This document shows positions 1 through 12,270 of a stretch of DNA of 64,000 nt, in pieces. Under the pieces are notes generated by a model, which did no database searches, was not told the origin of the DNA, and saw nothing but the letters and a program-made list of their open reading frames with translations. The position numbers were made by a program, and so were the translations under genes. This stretch comes from Pyronema omphalodes (Eukaryota; Ascomycota; Pezizomycetes; Pezizales; Pyronemataceae). How positions within the stretch are numbered: position 1 is the stretch's first letter; each line of letters opens with the position of its first letter. The stretch spans positions 186,001 to 250,000 of the forward strand of contig JAJJXM010000065.1 of the NCBI GenBank assembly GCA_024516155.1, written 5' to 3'.

Positions 1-861
1 TATATGAAGTCTTCTCCAAGGGTAGCAAAACCAATAAAGCAAAGAATGTTTTTTTTTTTAAAAAAAAAAACCAAAGTCTTGAGAGTGAATATCATTAATC
101 ATGAGTTAATTTAGGTATACCCTCCCTCTCCCGCACCACCTCCTCCCCCAGTTTTGCCCAACTTCCAAATCAAACTTGAAGAAAAGAGAAAAGAAAATAC
201 TTGATTTTTTTGTCAATCCTGTAACTCACCCGCCCTCCCTCCTCTCCCCTCTTATTCCTCATCACGCTAGTATCCGCCTCCTTCCACCTTCCCCTCAATC
301 CCTCCTTCCCCTCAAAAGTACGCAAGCAAAAACCAAAAATCAGTGAGAAAAAAAAAATATCCTAAAAAATGAAAAACTTGCGCCTTCCAAACCAAGCCAA
401 ATCCGATCCAAATCCCAAATTCCAAATGCCCTGATCGCCTTTCCTTATTGCTTATTCCAAGCTTACCAAAATTTCATCCCAAGATTCCAATATCCGAAAG
501 CAAATTCCATCCCAGAAAAAAAAAGAAGAAAAAAATACCCATACACGCCATATAAAAGCATTAAGAACAGAAGACGCATAGAAAAGACATCAAGCCTATT
601 CCTTCAAAGCAACATGCCAAGTAAGCAAACCAGCAAACCAGCAAACCAATCAGTACAAAAAAAAAACATAAAACATTCAGCAGACCGTAAAAAATTTCGA
701 GCCCAACATAGAAAGCAAAAAACAGCAACCAGAAAACAAAAACCCTTACCACAAACCGAGGTCCCCTGCTAGACTTGACCTAGCCTATGAAATGTCGAAA
801 TATAAAAAGCAACAAAAGTAGTGATGGTAGTACACGCCTTCACCCTCTCCAGCATCTCTCT
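1..861. other. 3' flank of the VIB-1 gene, no gene seen
   Basis: This A-rich and pyrimidine-patched stretch lies downstream of the VIB-1 stop codon. It holds several A homopolymers (around 50-70, 350-357, 655-667) and C/T-rich patches near 120-320. The one longer open frame, on the minus strand at 561-752, translates to an almost pure hydrophobic F/L/V/C string that comes from the A-rich composition, so I do not call it a gene. It probably includes the 3' UTR and terminator of the neighbouring gene. Confidence 0.6.
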
Positions 862-3800
862 TTACCTCCCCTCACCTATCGACGGAATATCTGGAAACAA
901 ACCCCGCGAGCTGCCAGTTGTCTGCACTAACTTCCCTCCACAGCTTCCGTACTGCATCGGAGCATGCTTCGACCCATAGTGGTCCCTATTCCAGTACGGC
1001 TCTTCCTTAATCTTCGGTTGTGAATGCGCATACCTATCGCCCGCCGGAGCAGGCTGATATGAAGATCCCGATCCTGTCGTAGGAGTATAAGAAGACCCAG
1101 TAGAATACTCCGATATGTCATGTTGTTCATACCCTGTTTCCAATGGGTGTTCGCTCTTCCTATCTTGATACCCTGCAGAATCATATCCACTGTCAACGCC
1201 CGGTGGGGTGGGAAGATGCTGTTGCTGTGGCTCATAGGTTTGCAGTGGGGTATGGACATAGGTATACTCCGGGTAAGTCTGCGGTTCATTCAAGCTAGGA
1301 TCGATAGGGGTATAATGACTTGTTGATGGGCTCTGGGCCATGGTTGTGGCAGTTGACTGTTGCTGAGGACTTGATTGCATGCCCTGCTGCATACCTTGCT
1401 GCATTGAATTCATGCCCACACCCTGATGCCCGCCGGGTGCGACAGGGTTGGACGGGTCGCCGCCGAGATAAGAACCTGCGGAACCGTGGGACGGAGCGTG
1501 TGCGGGGTGAGTTCCGTGGCTTCCTCCGGCGCTACCACCACCGGGGCTAGCGGTGCTAGAAGCTCGGCGCTCGTCTGCGTAGTGGCCTGGGGAACGTCCG
1601 CGGACTACCATAGGCGCGGAAACTCGTTGGGCGACTTTTACCCATCGTTCGTCGGTTCCGGGAGCGCTAGGCTGTGGGGCTGAGGAACCGGTGGGTCCGA
1701 CATCGGCCCAGAGCTCTACGAGAAGGTGGTAGTATTGTTGGGCGGCACGACGTTTTCCGTTGTTTGCTGTGGCAGATTTGAACTGGATACGATCAAAGAC
1801 TGCAATGTGGGTTTGCTGTTGTTGCTGTTGGGACTGCTGAGGGAATGATGGGTCGTAGTCCAAAGACTGTTGTGGGTGATGCGGCTGCTGTTGCTGCTGC
1901 TGCTGGATAACGTTGGTGTTGGTAGAGCCGTAGCCCATGCCAGTTACTGGCTGTGGGTGCAACTTGATTTTTTGAGGCCTCAACTGTGGTCCCTTGTCGC
2001 GTTTTGGGGTATGTTGCACGAGCTCTACAGTCTTTCCGGCGGGACCGTCAACTACTGCAGAAATGCACATTGCGAATGAAAGAATATGTTCTGGCGGCCC
2101 GCCTGCTGATCGCACAACATAGAGCGGAAGCGAGTAGGTCTGAGGCACGAGTGAATAACTACAGATTACCGAGAAATAGTTTCTTCGATAGCAAGTCCAG
2201 TCGCGGTCGCACAAGAAAAATCCCTTATCGACTCTGGCATGGATTTCTGGGCGAATATTATGTCCGTCTGCGGAATTAAGACGATGAACCAAAGTTGTAG
2301 GCTGGAGAGGAGGTCCAGCGGCATTATTGAGCCCGTTAGAACCATGGTCATGAGTAGGGGAACCCATTGGCATGTTTTGGGGGATGGTAGAAGCAGATGT
2401 TAATGGAGAATGAATTTCGTGTTGCGGTGGTGGTCGTGATGCCATAGTGTGATGCGAATGTCGAGCGACACCAGGCGTCATGGTCGCGTACTGGTCGCGT
2501 ACAGAAGATCCTAGTGATGGTGAGACAGACTTCGTGCTCCCCGAAGACGATCGGTTGCGCGGCGCCATTACTGACGTAGGGCTTTGTCTGCAGCAGCTTG
2601 TATGAGCTCTCTAAACAACACAACTCTTGATATTTGAAGGTAAACGTACATGGATGTAGTTCTAGGTCGAGAGTCCGCACCCGACGAAGAGTAACCGTAT
2701 GAGGACGCCGTGGCGCTTTGTGGGTAAGAAGTAGGCTGTTGAAAGCTGTTTCCGTGGGGGAAGTAGGAGATGGCCGGAACAGAGGACTGATTGAGGCCTG
2801 CAAAGGACGAAGTAGAGGCTGGAGAGATAGATGAGGTCTCGTAGTTGGGGGCTGTGCTTGTGTATCTAGGAGCGGCTGTAGGAGGAAGAGAAGACGTCTC
2901 GTAACTTGAAGTTGTGCTCGTGTATCTAGACAAGGGGGATGTCTTGTTAGCTTGTCAATGTTCACTTTTGCTCCCGATATAAGAAGTGTTTTTGTGCTGT
3001 GTCAGTCGCGTGACGAGAGGCTTCTTGACTGTGGGAGGGAACCAACTAAATGCAAATGATGATGACTAGGGGGGGGGGGGGGGGGGGTAGTCGTAGGTAG
3101 GTGAGAGGTAGGTGGGTGATAGGGAGGAAGGTCAGGATTGCATGGGATGGATTCGGCGGGGGAGGGTATGTATGTAGGTATCTAGCTCTGGGCAGAACGA
3201 TCGGGGAGAGCTTGGGTCGATTGAGTGAAGCGAGGGAGAGGACAGACAGGTACAGCTGTTGGGAAAAGCAATAGAGTGACAGGCAGGAAGGAGACAGACA
3301 GGAGGACAGACATTTAGATAGCAGACAAGAGACAGGCAGAGCACAGAAGAGCTTCTGGCAGGAGACAGGCAAAACACAAGAGTAGACAGCAGATTGACAG
3401 AAGACAAGAACAGATAGAAGACAGCTGATAACACAACACAAAACCACCCCCCCCCCCCCGCTCTCAGTCAGCCATAAGCCAGCAGCAGCCCGTGCAGCCA
3501 GCTAGTACTTTTGTCTTCAGCAGTTTCTCTTCTGTTGTTGCCTGGGCTCTCTCACTCTTCTGTCACTCACTCACTCACTCACTCTTTGCTCCTGCTGCTG
3601 TAGGGCGGGGCTGAGTGAGCGACGCTTGTTTTGAGCTGCCCGGTGCTGCTGCTGCTGCCTCAGTAGCGGCACAGCAGCGAGAGAGGCCGGGGTAAGGAGC
3701 AAGCAAGAGGGATGGATGGTGGGATGAGGCGTAGTGCAGCAACAGCAACGGAAAGTAACTGTACGGACGGGGGATGGGAGGGGAGGGGGGGCGGGGCAGA

Positions 3801-4723
3801 CCGACAGAGGAGATCGGAGCTAGTAACGAACGAGCGTAGAAGAGCTATGGATGCGAACGAACAAAATATCAATGGCAGTAGTAGCAGTAGCAGGCCCTCG
3901 GTTTGCAGAACGCCATGAGCAAAAGGCTGCAGTGACAGCTAAATAGACTGTAGTACAACGCCAGCTACACTATGGGCCATTGTCTGATTGAAGCTTGGGG
4001 AATGTGCTCTTGATTGAACGACAGATATTCGGGGAGGTGTGTGACTGGGCTGGGGTTGGGGTCGGGGTTCTGGGTCGAGGTTGGGGGTACTGAGCACTGC
4101 GGACGCATTCGAATGGATGCCATGTAAAATGGAGCGGAAGCCTGCAGAGTGGCAGATAAAACGAGGCATAGCTTACGGCAGAAGCGTGCAAGCAGCCGCG
4201 TCAAAACCGCAATGAAAATCAAGTGCGGGCAATGTAAAGAGAAACCATGGTAGAAAATGGCGAAGCCGCCGAGAATAAAAAAATAAAATAAAAAATAGAA
4301 ATTAAGACAACATCAATGTGTATGCTTAAAAGCAAACGGAATATAGATGGATGTAGGGTGCTCAGAACGATTGATGCGTAATGATTGCGATGACGATGAG
4401 GGATTACCCACCATACCCAACCATCGGTAAATCAAGATCGAGCTAAGCGTAGAGCTGTACCACAGCAATCGAAGCCAAACAACAACAACCCCCCAAAACA
4501 TATGAAATATCACCAACCTTGGGTCGGAAGAACCAAATCGATTTCCCGACGGGCCGGGAACGGGGAGCGACTGAATAGATCCGTGCGAAATCGAATGGTG
4601 GTTAGGGTTAATCGAAGCACCGTGAGAAATCCCGTGGTGGTTAGGGTTAATCGAGGCGTGAGAAATTGAATGGTGATTATGATGATGGTCCGACACGCTG
4701 AGTTGACCAGGTCGGGGAGACAT
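862..4723 (-). CDS. vib-1: NDT80/PhoG-type transcription factor, VIB-1/XprG-like
   Basis: The product is an NDT80-family DNA-binding transcription factor. In filamentous ascomycetes this type (VIB-1, XprG) controls secreted proteases, heterokaryon-incompatibility death and the response to carbon starvation, acting in the nucleus. The main exon 2587-862 carries the whole NDT80 domain, about residues 105-330 counted from the internal Met at 2568: YRRNYFSV, VQHTPKRDKGPQ, then FKSATANNGKRRAAQQYYHL. A glutamine-rich stretch (residues 222-252) interrupts the domain. The C-terminus is Ser/Gly/Gln/Tyr-rich and probably disordered. An upstream exon 2925-2650 joins through a clear 62-nt intron (2649-2588). 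Its repeated YTST..SYETSS motif is in frame. A likely first exon, 4723-4518 (starts MSPRPGQ, His/Ser/Asn-rich), is phase-compatible if a 1592-nt intron is removed, giving 735 aa. The domain and the last two exons are secure; the 5' end is uncertain, because another exon may lie in the long intron. Confidence 0.8.
2926..4517 (-). other. putative long first intron of the VIB-1 gene
   Basis: This stretch separates the probable first exon from the second. It would begin with a GTTGGT donor and end at a TCTAG acceptor preceded by a GCTAAC branch-like site about 20 nt upstream. It is strongly strand-biased: a 19-nt G run (3069-3087), a purine-rich CAGACAG-type stretch (about 3230-3430), a 13-nt C run (3447-3459) and a TCAC tandem repeat (about 3563-3584). 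Other introns in the window are mostly 48-84 nt, so this one is exceptional. A Pro-rich open segment on the minus strand near 3940-4170 could be a missed middle exon, but I found no good donor for it. Confidence 0.4.
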
Positions 4724-6990
4724 CTGTTGAATGCGAGGTCTAAATCCTGTGTAAGATGCAGCAGCAGCTCCTGTCAGAATGCGCCGCGCGATAGAAGATG
4801 GCTGATAATATATAGATAATTGAATAAAATTGCGGACGACTAAAATAAAAGCGCAGCTCGCCAACTGCAGCAATTATGACTGGCTCGCTGGGGGGGTGGG
4901 CTTCAATCTGGGGTATTTTATTTATGATGATGCTTGTTTGCTGCGCTTGAAAGCTGCTTTGGAACTCTGGGATTTCTGGGATGGTGTGTGCGTGACGCTT
5001 GGGTGGGATGGGGTGCTGGGAGGGAGGGGGGGGGGGGGGGGGGGGTATGAGTGATGGGGGGTGGTAAATGTGGGCATGGGGGAGTTGTGCATGGGGGAGA
5101 GAGGAGAAGTAAATGTGGGCAGTGGGGGAGTTCTGGGCATGAGAGAATTCTGGGCAGTGAGGAGGTGAGTTATGGCTCTGGTGCAGGTAGATGAATTAGA
5201 GAGCGCTCTGAGGGGCAGAAAAGAAAAGCTCCCACTTCTCTCCATCTCTACACTCTCCGCAGCACATCCGGCTTCTGCTGGGACCGAGGGGAAGGTTTCT
5301 GCTGCAGAAATCTGTCGGTCCTACCAACCACGTGCGACTCCAGGCATCACTCTCTGCACCATACAGATGCTGCATATACAGCGGGCAGGAGCGAAGCACA
5401 GCGAGCACGGTTTCGAAGCAAAGTGAAGCAGCAGTCGAAGCAGCAGTTGAACAGAGTAGGGTAGAGTGAAGCGGTGTAGAAAAGAGATAAGCAGCATCAA
5501 ACCGACTGAAATGTATAACAACAATTCTGAATTGCAATAGAAAAATTCAACCAAACAAAACTCGACTTTCGAAAAAATAAACCAAGCCTCACCTAACCAA
5601 CCAGCCGTAAAGAAGCCTAGCTGTAGATCGCACCAAAGAAAATGGCACTAAAAAACAAGCGAGTCCAGAATTTGCGGGGAAGAAAGATAGTGGAGAAGAA
5701 GCTATAGTTGGTGCCGGGAAGAGTGTGAGGTAAAATAGCGCGAAAGTCCGCCGTAGTCCGTCGCTGTCCGTAGTATGTATGTAGTGTCCTGTTCTGTTCA
5801 GTTCGATTCTCGTGCCAAAAATTTCGGTGTAGAATCAACAGAGGAAATGAACGGACAAAATAGACCGCGGGGACAACTGGGACATCTGAAAAGGGTAGAG
5901 GAGAGGCGTAAGATGATGGAGGGGTAACTGACTTGTGCAGGGAGTGGGAGGGGGGCGAGTCAGTGTGCTGCAGTCATTTGTCTATGACCAGAAAGAAAGT
6001 TTAATCTGTACATGTCAGGCCGGACCTAGAAGCTCACAAAGAAAGAATACCCCATACCCCGGAGAAGTCAAAGGGATGCGAAATGAAATCAATAGATATG
6101 CCAAAAGATACGGCAAAAACCAAAGGTAAGGCAATAGAAGTCCGCTCAAACGATTGTTGAATCAAGCTAAAACGTCGTGTTGCAAGAGATGGAGCGAGAT
6201 GAGATGGATAAGTCGTTTGATTGGAGGAAGAAACAGAAAACACAGCAAGATATACAGTCTTCCACCATACTCCACCAGCCAAGAACCCTTTAGTACAAGA
6301 AACACCGCTACAAGCTGTACATGTTTCAACAAAACGCAAAACTAAACGCCCTACAACTCACTGTCGGGAAATCCGGCTATTACTGGATTTCCAGCTGATG
6401 TCATCTGAACCATTCAACAAGCTAGTAGAAAAAAAAAATATCCCATCCATAGCTGTGCTATAGTTTCGTTAGTCTGTAGTCTTGGTAGCTTGGATATTGA
6501 GGATATCTATTTGATGTGTGAAGATAGAATTTAAAGGATTTGAAGAGAGAATCCTAGATTGATCGGATTGTCCAGTATTCTTGCCCGTATCGACTATCAG
6601 TTCTTTCGTTATAAATCAATGTTCGTTTCGCCACACAACTAATGGAGCAGTTCACGGTAGTTGGTGTGTGTGTGAGTGTATGGAACGCTGGATCAACCGT
6701 AATTGTCAAAAAAGAAAAAAAAACAGAAGATTAGGAACCTCTTACAAGATTCCCGCGAATAAGACAAAGCAAAAAAAAAAAATCGAAAGGTTAAAAATCA
6801 GAGAAAAAAAACAAAAACATCAGAGCACCAGCAACAACCAAAAGCTTTTCCAGCAAGATTCTCGAAACGAAACAAAAATATGAAAGATCCATTTCTCACT
6901 GATACCAACGAGAACCTGGTATAGAATTTAGAATGTAGGATATCCCATCTTATTACAGATTGGGCATCTAGTAAGAATTGAAAAGGCTTC
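4724..6990. other. upstream region of the VIB-1 gene, no gene seen
   Basis: This region probably contains the promoter and 5' leader of the VIB-1 gene. It has a 20-nt G run (5026-5045) followed by GT/GGG-rich repeats (5046-5170, GGGGGAGTT.TGGGCAT type), and A-rich patches from 6700 on. Open frames on both strands are short, overlap one another and lack recognisable motifs. Confidence 0.5.
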
Positions 6991-9900
6991 TGCTTTGCTT
7001 TTTCACGATAAGTATGGAGTACTGGACAATCGGTTACTGTTTTTCTGCCTCCTCTTTCATGTTTTGCAAAATTTAAGGTTGATTCAATCGCTGTGGTGCT
7101 GACGAGAACGAATACAGAGGAACAGATTTGATGAGCCAGAGTGTGAGAGGAATCAACAGATAGAAACGCGTCGTATAGCGGTCATACCTTGTTAATGAAG
7201 CGTAATAGATACCGTATCTGAATACGGGCTTAGTAATTTGATTCGATTCGATAATTATAGATCTGTTGTAGATATCGAAACAAAATATCCTCAATCAAGA
7301 ATGCGTTCGTATGCGAGTTATTGAATTTCAACTAGTCAGAGATGCTAATAATTACTATCACGAAATGAATAAAACCATCTATAAACCAAGTGCATTGGAT
7401 TATCTTGTAATTTCGTTCCATAAAGCCATTTCTCTGGTCTCGTCTGTTTTTTGGGAGTTGGGCCTCCGAAATGGTTTCTACTATAACTTCTCACTTCCAT
7501 AAATCCCAATCACCCACAGTAGTCCTGAATTGAGAAAAATGGAACTCTTCCACTTGACATCCGACATAAGATATCGATGAGGTAACAGCGAAATGCAGCC
7601 CTTCACAATCCGAATAATAAGCAAACAATTAAGTAACAAGCATCATCGGCTCGGGTCCAATCCTTCATATATGTGGTATTAGTATTCCTTCAGGCGCTTT
7701 GAAGCAAACGGAAAGAAAAAATAATATTTAGAAAGGCCTCTGGATCCTACATGTTACTTCACATCATAAAACTTCTAGTATTCGGAAGTTAATCACTATG
7801 GAATATTGCTATGGCAGTAGTTCATATTCATACGGGCCATACCGCCAGTTACAATCCGGGATATCTTCTACCTCCAATCTGAGCATCGGTTTCCCTCGGT
7901 ACTTAGGGTTTCCTGAATTTGTCTTGTATGATTTGTATAGCGTAATAGATCGTCGCAAAATATAGTGTTTGTAATTATCATGATTTCTTCACCAGACTCA
8001 TTTGAAGAAACAAAAAAAGAACCCCAACCCGTTGATCCAATTTCCAGCCGTTGGTTTGTCCCCAAAGTCCTCTGTAGGGATCACAATGTCAAGTCATATG
8101 CTTATGCTTGTACCCAAGTATACACCGTAAGTATGCAATGGAGATGACGATTACTATGTACCATATGTTGCCTCCCCGTCCCTCCCCAACAGTAAGATTA
8201 TCTATCAAAACAATTCTTCTCCTCTCCTCCAGAAGGCCGGCGGTATATTATTGGCTCGATATGTAACCTTCTTAAACCCCTTCAATCTTTGAAACTGAAA
8301 CAAAACTGAGACATGGATCTTACGAGATCCAGCCGGGGCCAGCATTGGGAAAAGCAAGAACGCAGATAGTGCTTCGTTTGTACTTAATACCATTGCTGAT
8401 CGAGGCGGCTTATTGTTTTCGGTTATGTTTTTGTTTTTTTGTTTCTTGGGAGCGGTTTGAAGCGGTTTCTCTTTTGTTTCCTTTCTTTTTTTTGTTTTCC
8501 ATAATTGTTTGATAGCGGCTAGTGGTAGATGAGAGCTAGCTGAAAGCTAGCATATTAGCGCAATGGATGTTCAATGGTGATGATGTTTGAGTGTTTTGTT
8601 TTAAACTACATAAATTGAATAGAGAGATACAGATTAATAATAAGATTGACTTGGTATCTTGGATGACACTTGGCATTCTGTTGGTCTAGAGTACAGAAGA
8701 AAGAACTGCCGGTCAATATCGCAAGTTTCCGACACCTAGTTTTCAGTTTTTTATGATAGGTTTACCCTTTTTACTTTAAGTGCTTGTAGCTACTCTAGGA
8801 TAAGATTAATATAAATTACAAAGCGAATTAATTCTCGGTGATATCTCAGTTGCCAAGAATATACGGACATTGTTTCGCTAGCTTTTTTCCCTGTGTGGAT
8901 TTAGAGCACATGGAGCTCGTAAATTATGCTAGTTCAAAGGGATACTATCCTCGGATTGGTTCGAGGTTCATCAATACATCTTCCCGGCTTCAATCAAAGT
9001 AAATCTATTGCATTATATCATTAATTGCATCTAAGTTAACAATGGGGTATCAATATTTTGTAACTCTTGGATTATCCCAACAGTCCGCCAGCTGGTTATC
9101 CTTAGCTCAGAACTTAGCACCATTGCTAAATGGTTGATAGAATCCAACAAGCTAAAACTTTCAACGAAATTAAAAGTCTTTGATTTCACTTTAAGCTCAT
9201 TTTATGCTTCAAAGCTAATATGTTCCCGTATGTACTGCATTAAGCTTTCGAATTACATGAGCTTTGAAGCTGCCCTTTCTTTTTTGCTTGGAAATATCAA
9301 TATCGCTTTTTATATTTTTTATAATCTATGTATTTGTGGTAATAAAAGCATTGTATATTGGCTAAAAATATTTCTTAAATGCCCAACAGCAAACACTTCC
9401 ATCGCCTATTCCCCAGTCCTGTGGGTTTCCACGACACATGGCAAGCCCCGTTGTTTTCTACTATACGGATAATGGAGTTCATTTATTGGTTGATATTCGA
9501 CGGAAATGGAAGATTTTAACGATACGATTAAGATATCTATGTATTGAGCTCGCTTAGGCAGAGAGAGGTTATGGTTCTTCGTATCTTGATATCTTGAATG
9601 GTTTTGTACTGTAACTTACTGATACATCGCCACTTGCCACTTGGAATTTGTCCTGTGGCCACTGCAGATAAATGGAAACTAATTTTAAATATAGTGAACA
9701 TGGTAAAGATAGTAAATCTTATAAACATAGTAAAGAAAAGATCCAAGCGTGGCACCAACGTGGTGCTGGTGAATCCACAGTATTGTTTCCCACGCTGTCG
9801 GTATAATGAAGATACTGGATACTGGATACCCACGCTCCTCATCGCTTCCATACGCCATTTCTCATCGGCTTCTAAAAACCGGGAATTGAAAAAGTAAAGT

Positions 9901-10969
9901 CGTACGTACCGTTCGGAATAATTGCCTAGCTTGATCACAATTTGGCAGTTTGAATACCACCGGACTAGGAACCAGGAACTAGAGGGTTTAACAACAGCCG
10001 TTTTGCTGACAGCATGAGGAAATACGAATCCCATGTTTCTTATCATTGTCATGATAATTTATAATCCAGCATCTGTTTTCTGTCGATATGATTCTCTTCC
10101 GGTGGTGAGCTGGGATAAGAACTAATACAATCACCTGCATAACATGTGCATAGGGTAGAATCTATTGACAAGCTGCAAATAGAAGAATCTCACGAGTGAA
10201 AGAAGTAGCTATGCGATAATAGAAACCCAAATCTAAAGGTGATTCCCCGATGGTGGTTGGTTAGTTCGGATGAACTAGTAATTATTGGGCTTCCCCGTGT
10301 GATTATCTTTCTTTTCAGAAACTGATGAATAAAGTTGCAGAAAGGAGGTAAATGATGGCCAAGCTAGGATATGGATGCCTCGTATCAATGCGTGATCAGT
10401 TCTAGTCAGCCGCCGCTACTGCAAGAGTCTGTAAGGGTGCTGTGGTTTACTTTGCCATGCTATGATTCAATTTCGTTAATTTCATACGTTGATTTGTGTT
10501 TAAAAGTCTCGGTTCTGGTACTACGGGGATTTGACAGCTGAAAACGTTTGTTTAGTACCGAATGCGCACAAGAGACGGGTAGTTGCTGCTGTCATCTCGG
10601 GATCCCGTTGATTGAGGCTTGTATTAAGTGAAGTTTTGAGAATATCTATGAATCTGCTAGCTGCCAAACTTTATTGCGCGGTGTTTGAGAATTTCCGGCA
10701 TTTGGTGGTTAGCTTTTCTGAATGCGTTACCATGCACTAGATATGCTTCTTGCTGGCTCGTGGGGGGTACCTGCGTCATTAGTTTTTCGTCGGACTTGAT
10801 GCATATAGTCTCCACTCCACTTTGTTACATACAGCCCTTCAAAACTCCACGTCCGCCAGCATCCCACGCCATTCCTCCACTAGACGGATCTCGTAACACA
10901 GGATCGCACAGACTTCGATGCAGCATTACAGATAGCAGCGTCGCGCTTTTACCGGTGTTACTATACACG

Positions 10970-12270
10970 TCAAAACTACTCTATCCGAGGATTCCCACGT
11001 GGAACGGACATGATGAGTTCCGTCGGTTGGTTCTGTACGATGGTAAAGAAAATGTCCCATTGGAGATCGACATGAAGCAAAAGTGGAGCAACGCGCATCA
11101 CGCATAAACAATGGATGGTTTGGAACATTGAACACTTTTGACCCCTTGGAATAACTTTGACTTTGCTAAATTACTGCATCAAACTTCACCTTTTCATCCT
11201 CGCCATACGCCATCTATCTTCGGTTTATTCGTGCACTACTCCGGATGCTATGGATGCGCATGTCCCAGCATCTTTTACGTCTCCTACACTCTCCTATGGT
11301 CCGTGCTTCCGCTGTGTAGCCACACATGAGCGAGGGTACACAACAGCCCGCGCTGTCTATTATGTCTTCTTTCCCATCTTGCGTAGGAGTCGACTCTCAG
11401 CGTTGGGACAGCAGTAGGAACGCCTTTGCCGAGGTGTGATGGTTTCACAAATGAAGGGTTCGAGAATGCCAGAAAGAACGGGATTACTTGCATACTGACT
11501 AGCATATACAGCTTTGGTGATCACTGCAGTGCTGATGAAATTCTTGATGAGATCCTTGCCCGCTGTGGACGAGTCAATGAGCGGCCTACACAACTAACGG
11601 GTTCGATATTGCGGTGATTAATTGAACTATGTGCGTATTGATTGTCTAGGGTTCATTTGTGAGAACATGTTTATGAGAACATTGGGATGCGGCGGTGATA
11701 GATTGGCGTCTGCCTAGTCACGGTAAAGTAGATCTCGACCCTCCAGGCATTGTATGTTTTGGGTGAATGACCCGACTTTCGGACTAGGGAGGGAGGTAGG
11801 TAACCCGCCTTCTATCGTGAGATCAATCAATATTGCCTTCGTATTTCCAGGGACGATCCTCGTAAAGGGCCCTGAAATAGAGCAACAAAAGGCGACATAT
11901 CAATACGGCTGTTTACGCACCGGAACCAGTGATGTATCTACTCTATTCGTCACGGATCCTGTTGGTGCTCACTCGTAGGTATTTCGGTGCATGGAAGCTT
12001 CTTTCTCGTTTTCGAAATTCCGATCTCGTGAAGCACAGCAAATAAAACCACTCTCACAGGGTTAAGCACAACTTGAACGAGGAAGCTTCAGGTTTATCCG
12101 AAAATAGCCACCGGCGACCCAGAAGCCTGTTTCTACGAAGTCTGGGTCATGATAGGCCTGAAAAAAGTCGGAGGCGGTGCAATCGACCGCATACATATAT
12201 GCGGCGACCCATCATATGCCATCACTGCGGTCGGTGCAATATGGACCATGCGATGTGATCTCAGAATAGC
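10970..12270 (+). pseudogene. possible decayed coding fragments, unrecognised
   Basis: Three short plus-strand segments read like protein: about 10985-11107 (contains WNGHDEFRRLVLYDG, ends in a stop), 11434-11617 (contains FTNEGFENARKNG and ADEILDEILARCG) and about 12100-12258 (contains EVWVMIGLKKVGGGAIDR and HICGDPSYAITAVG). They lie in different frames with stops between them. I found no intron set that joins them, and part of the middle segment also has an open frame on the minus strand. I do not recognise the family. They may be exons of an unidentified gene, a relic, or chance. Confidence 0.2.

Noticed and set aside
561..752. 63-codon hydrophobic frame on the minus strand
   Set aside because: The translation is a string of F, L, V and C caused by A-rich DNA; no start context or partner exon.
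3046..3447. 133-codon Cys/Ser/Leu frame on the minus strand
   Set aside because: It comes from the CAGACAG-type purine repeats and G run inside the putative VIB-1 intron.
3940..4170. Pro-rich minus-strand segment as a middle VIB-1 exon
   Set aside because: Possible acceptors exist but no good donor restores the phase; left as an open alternative.
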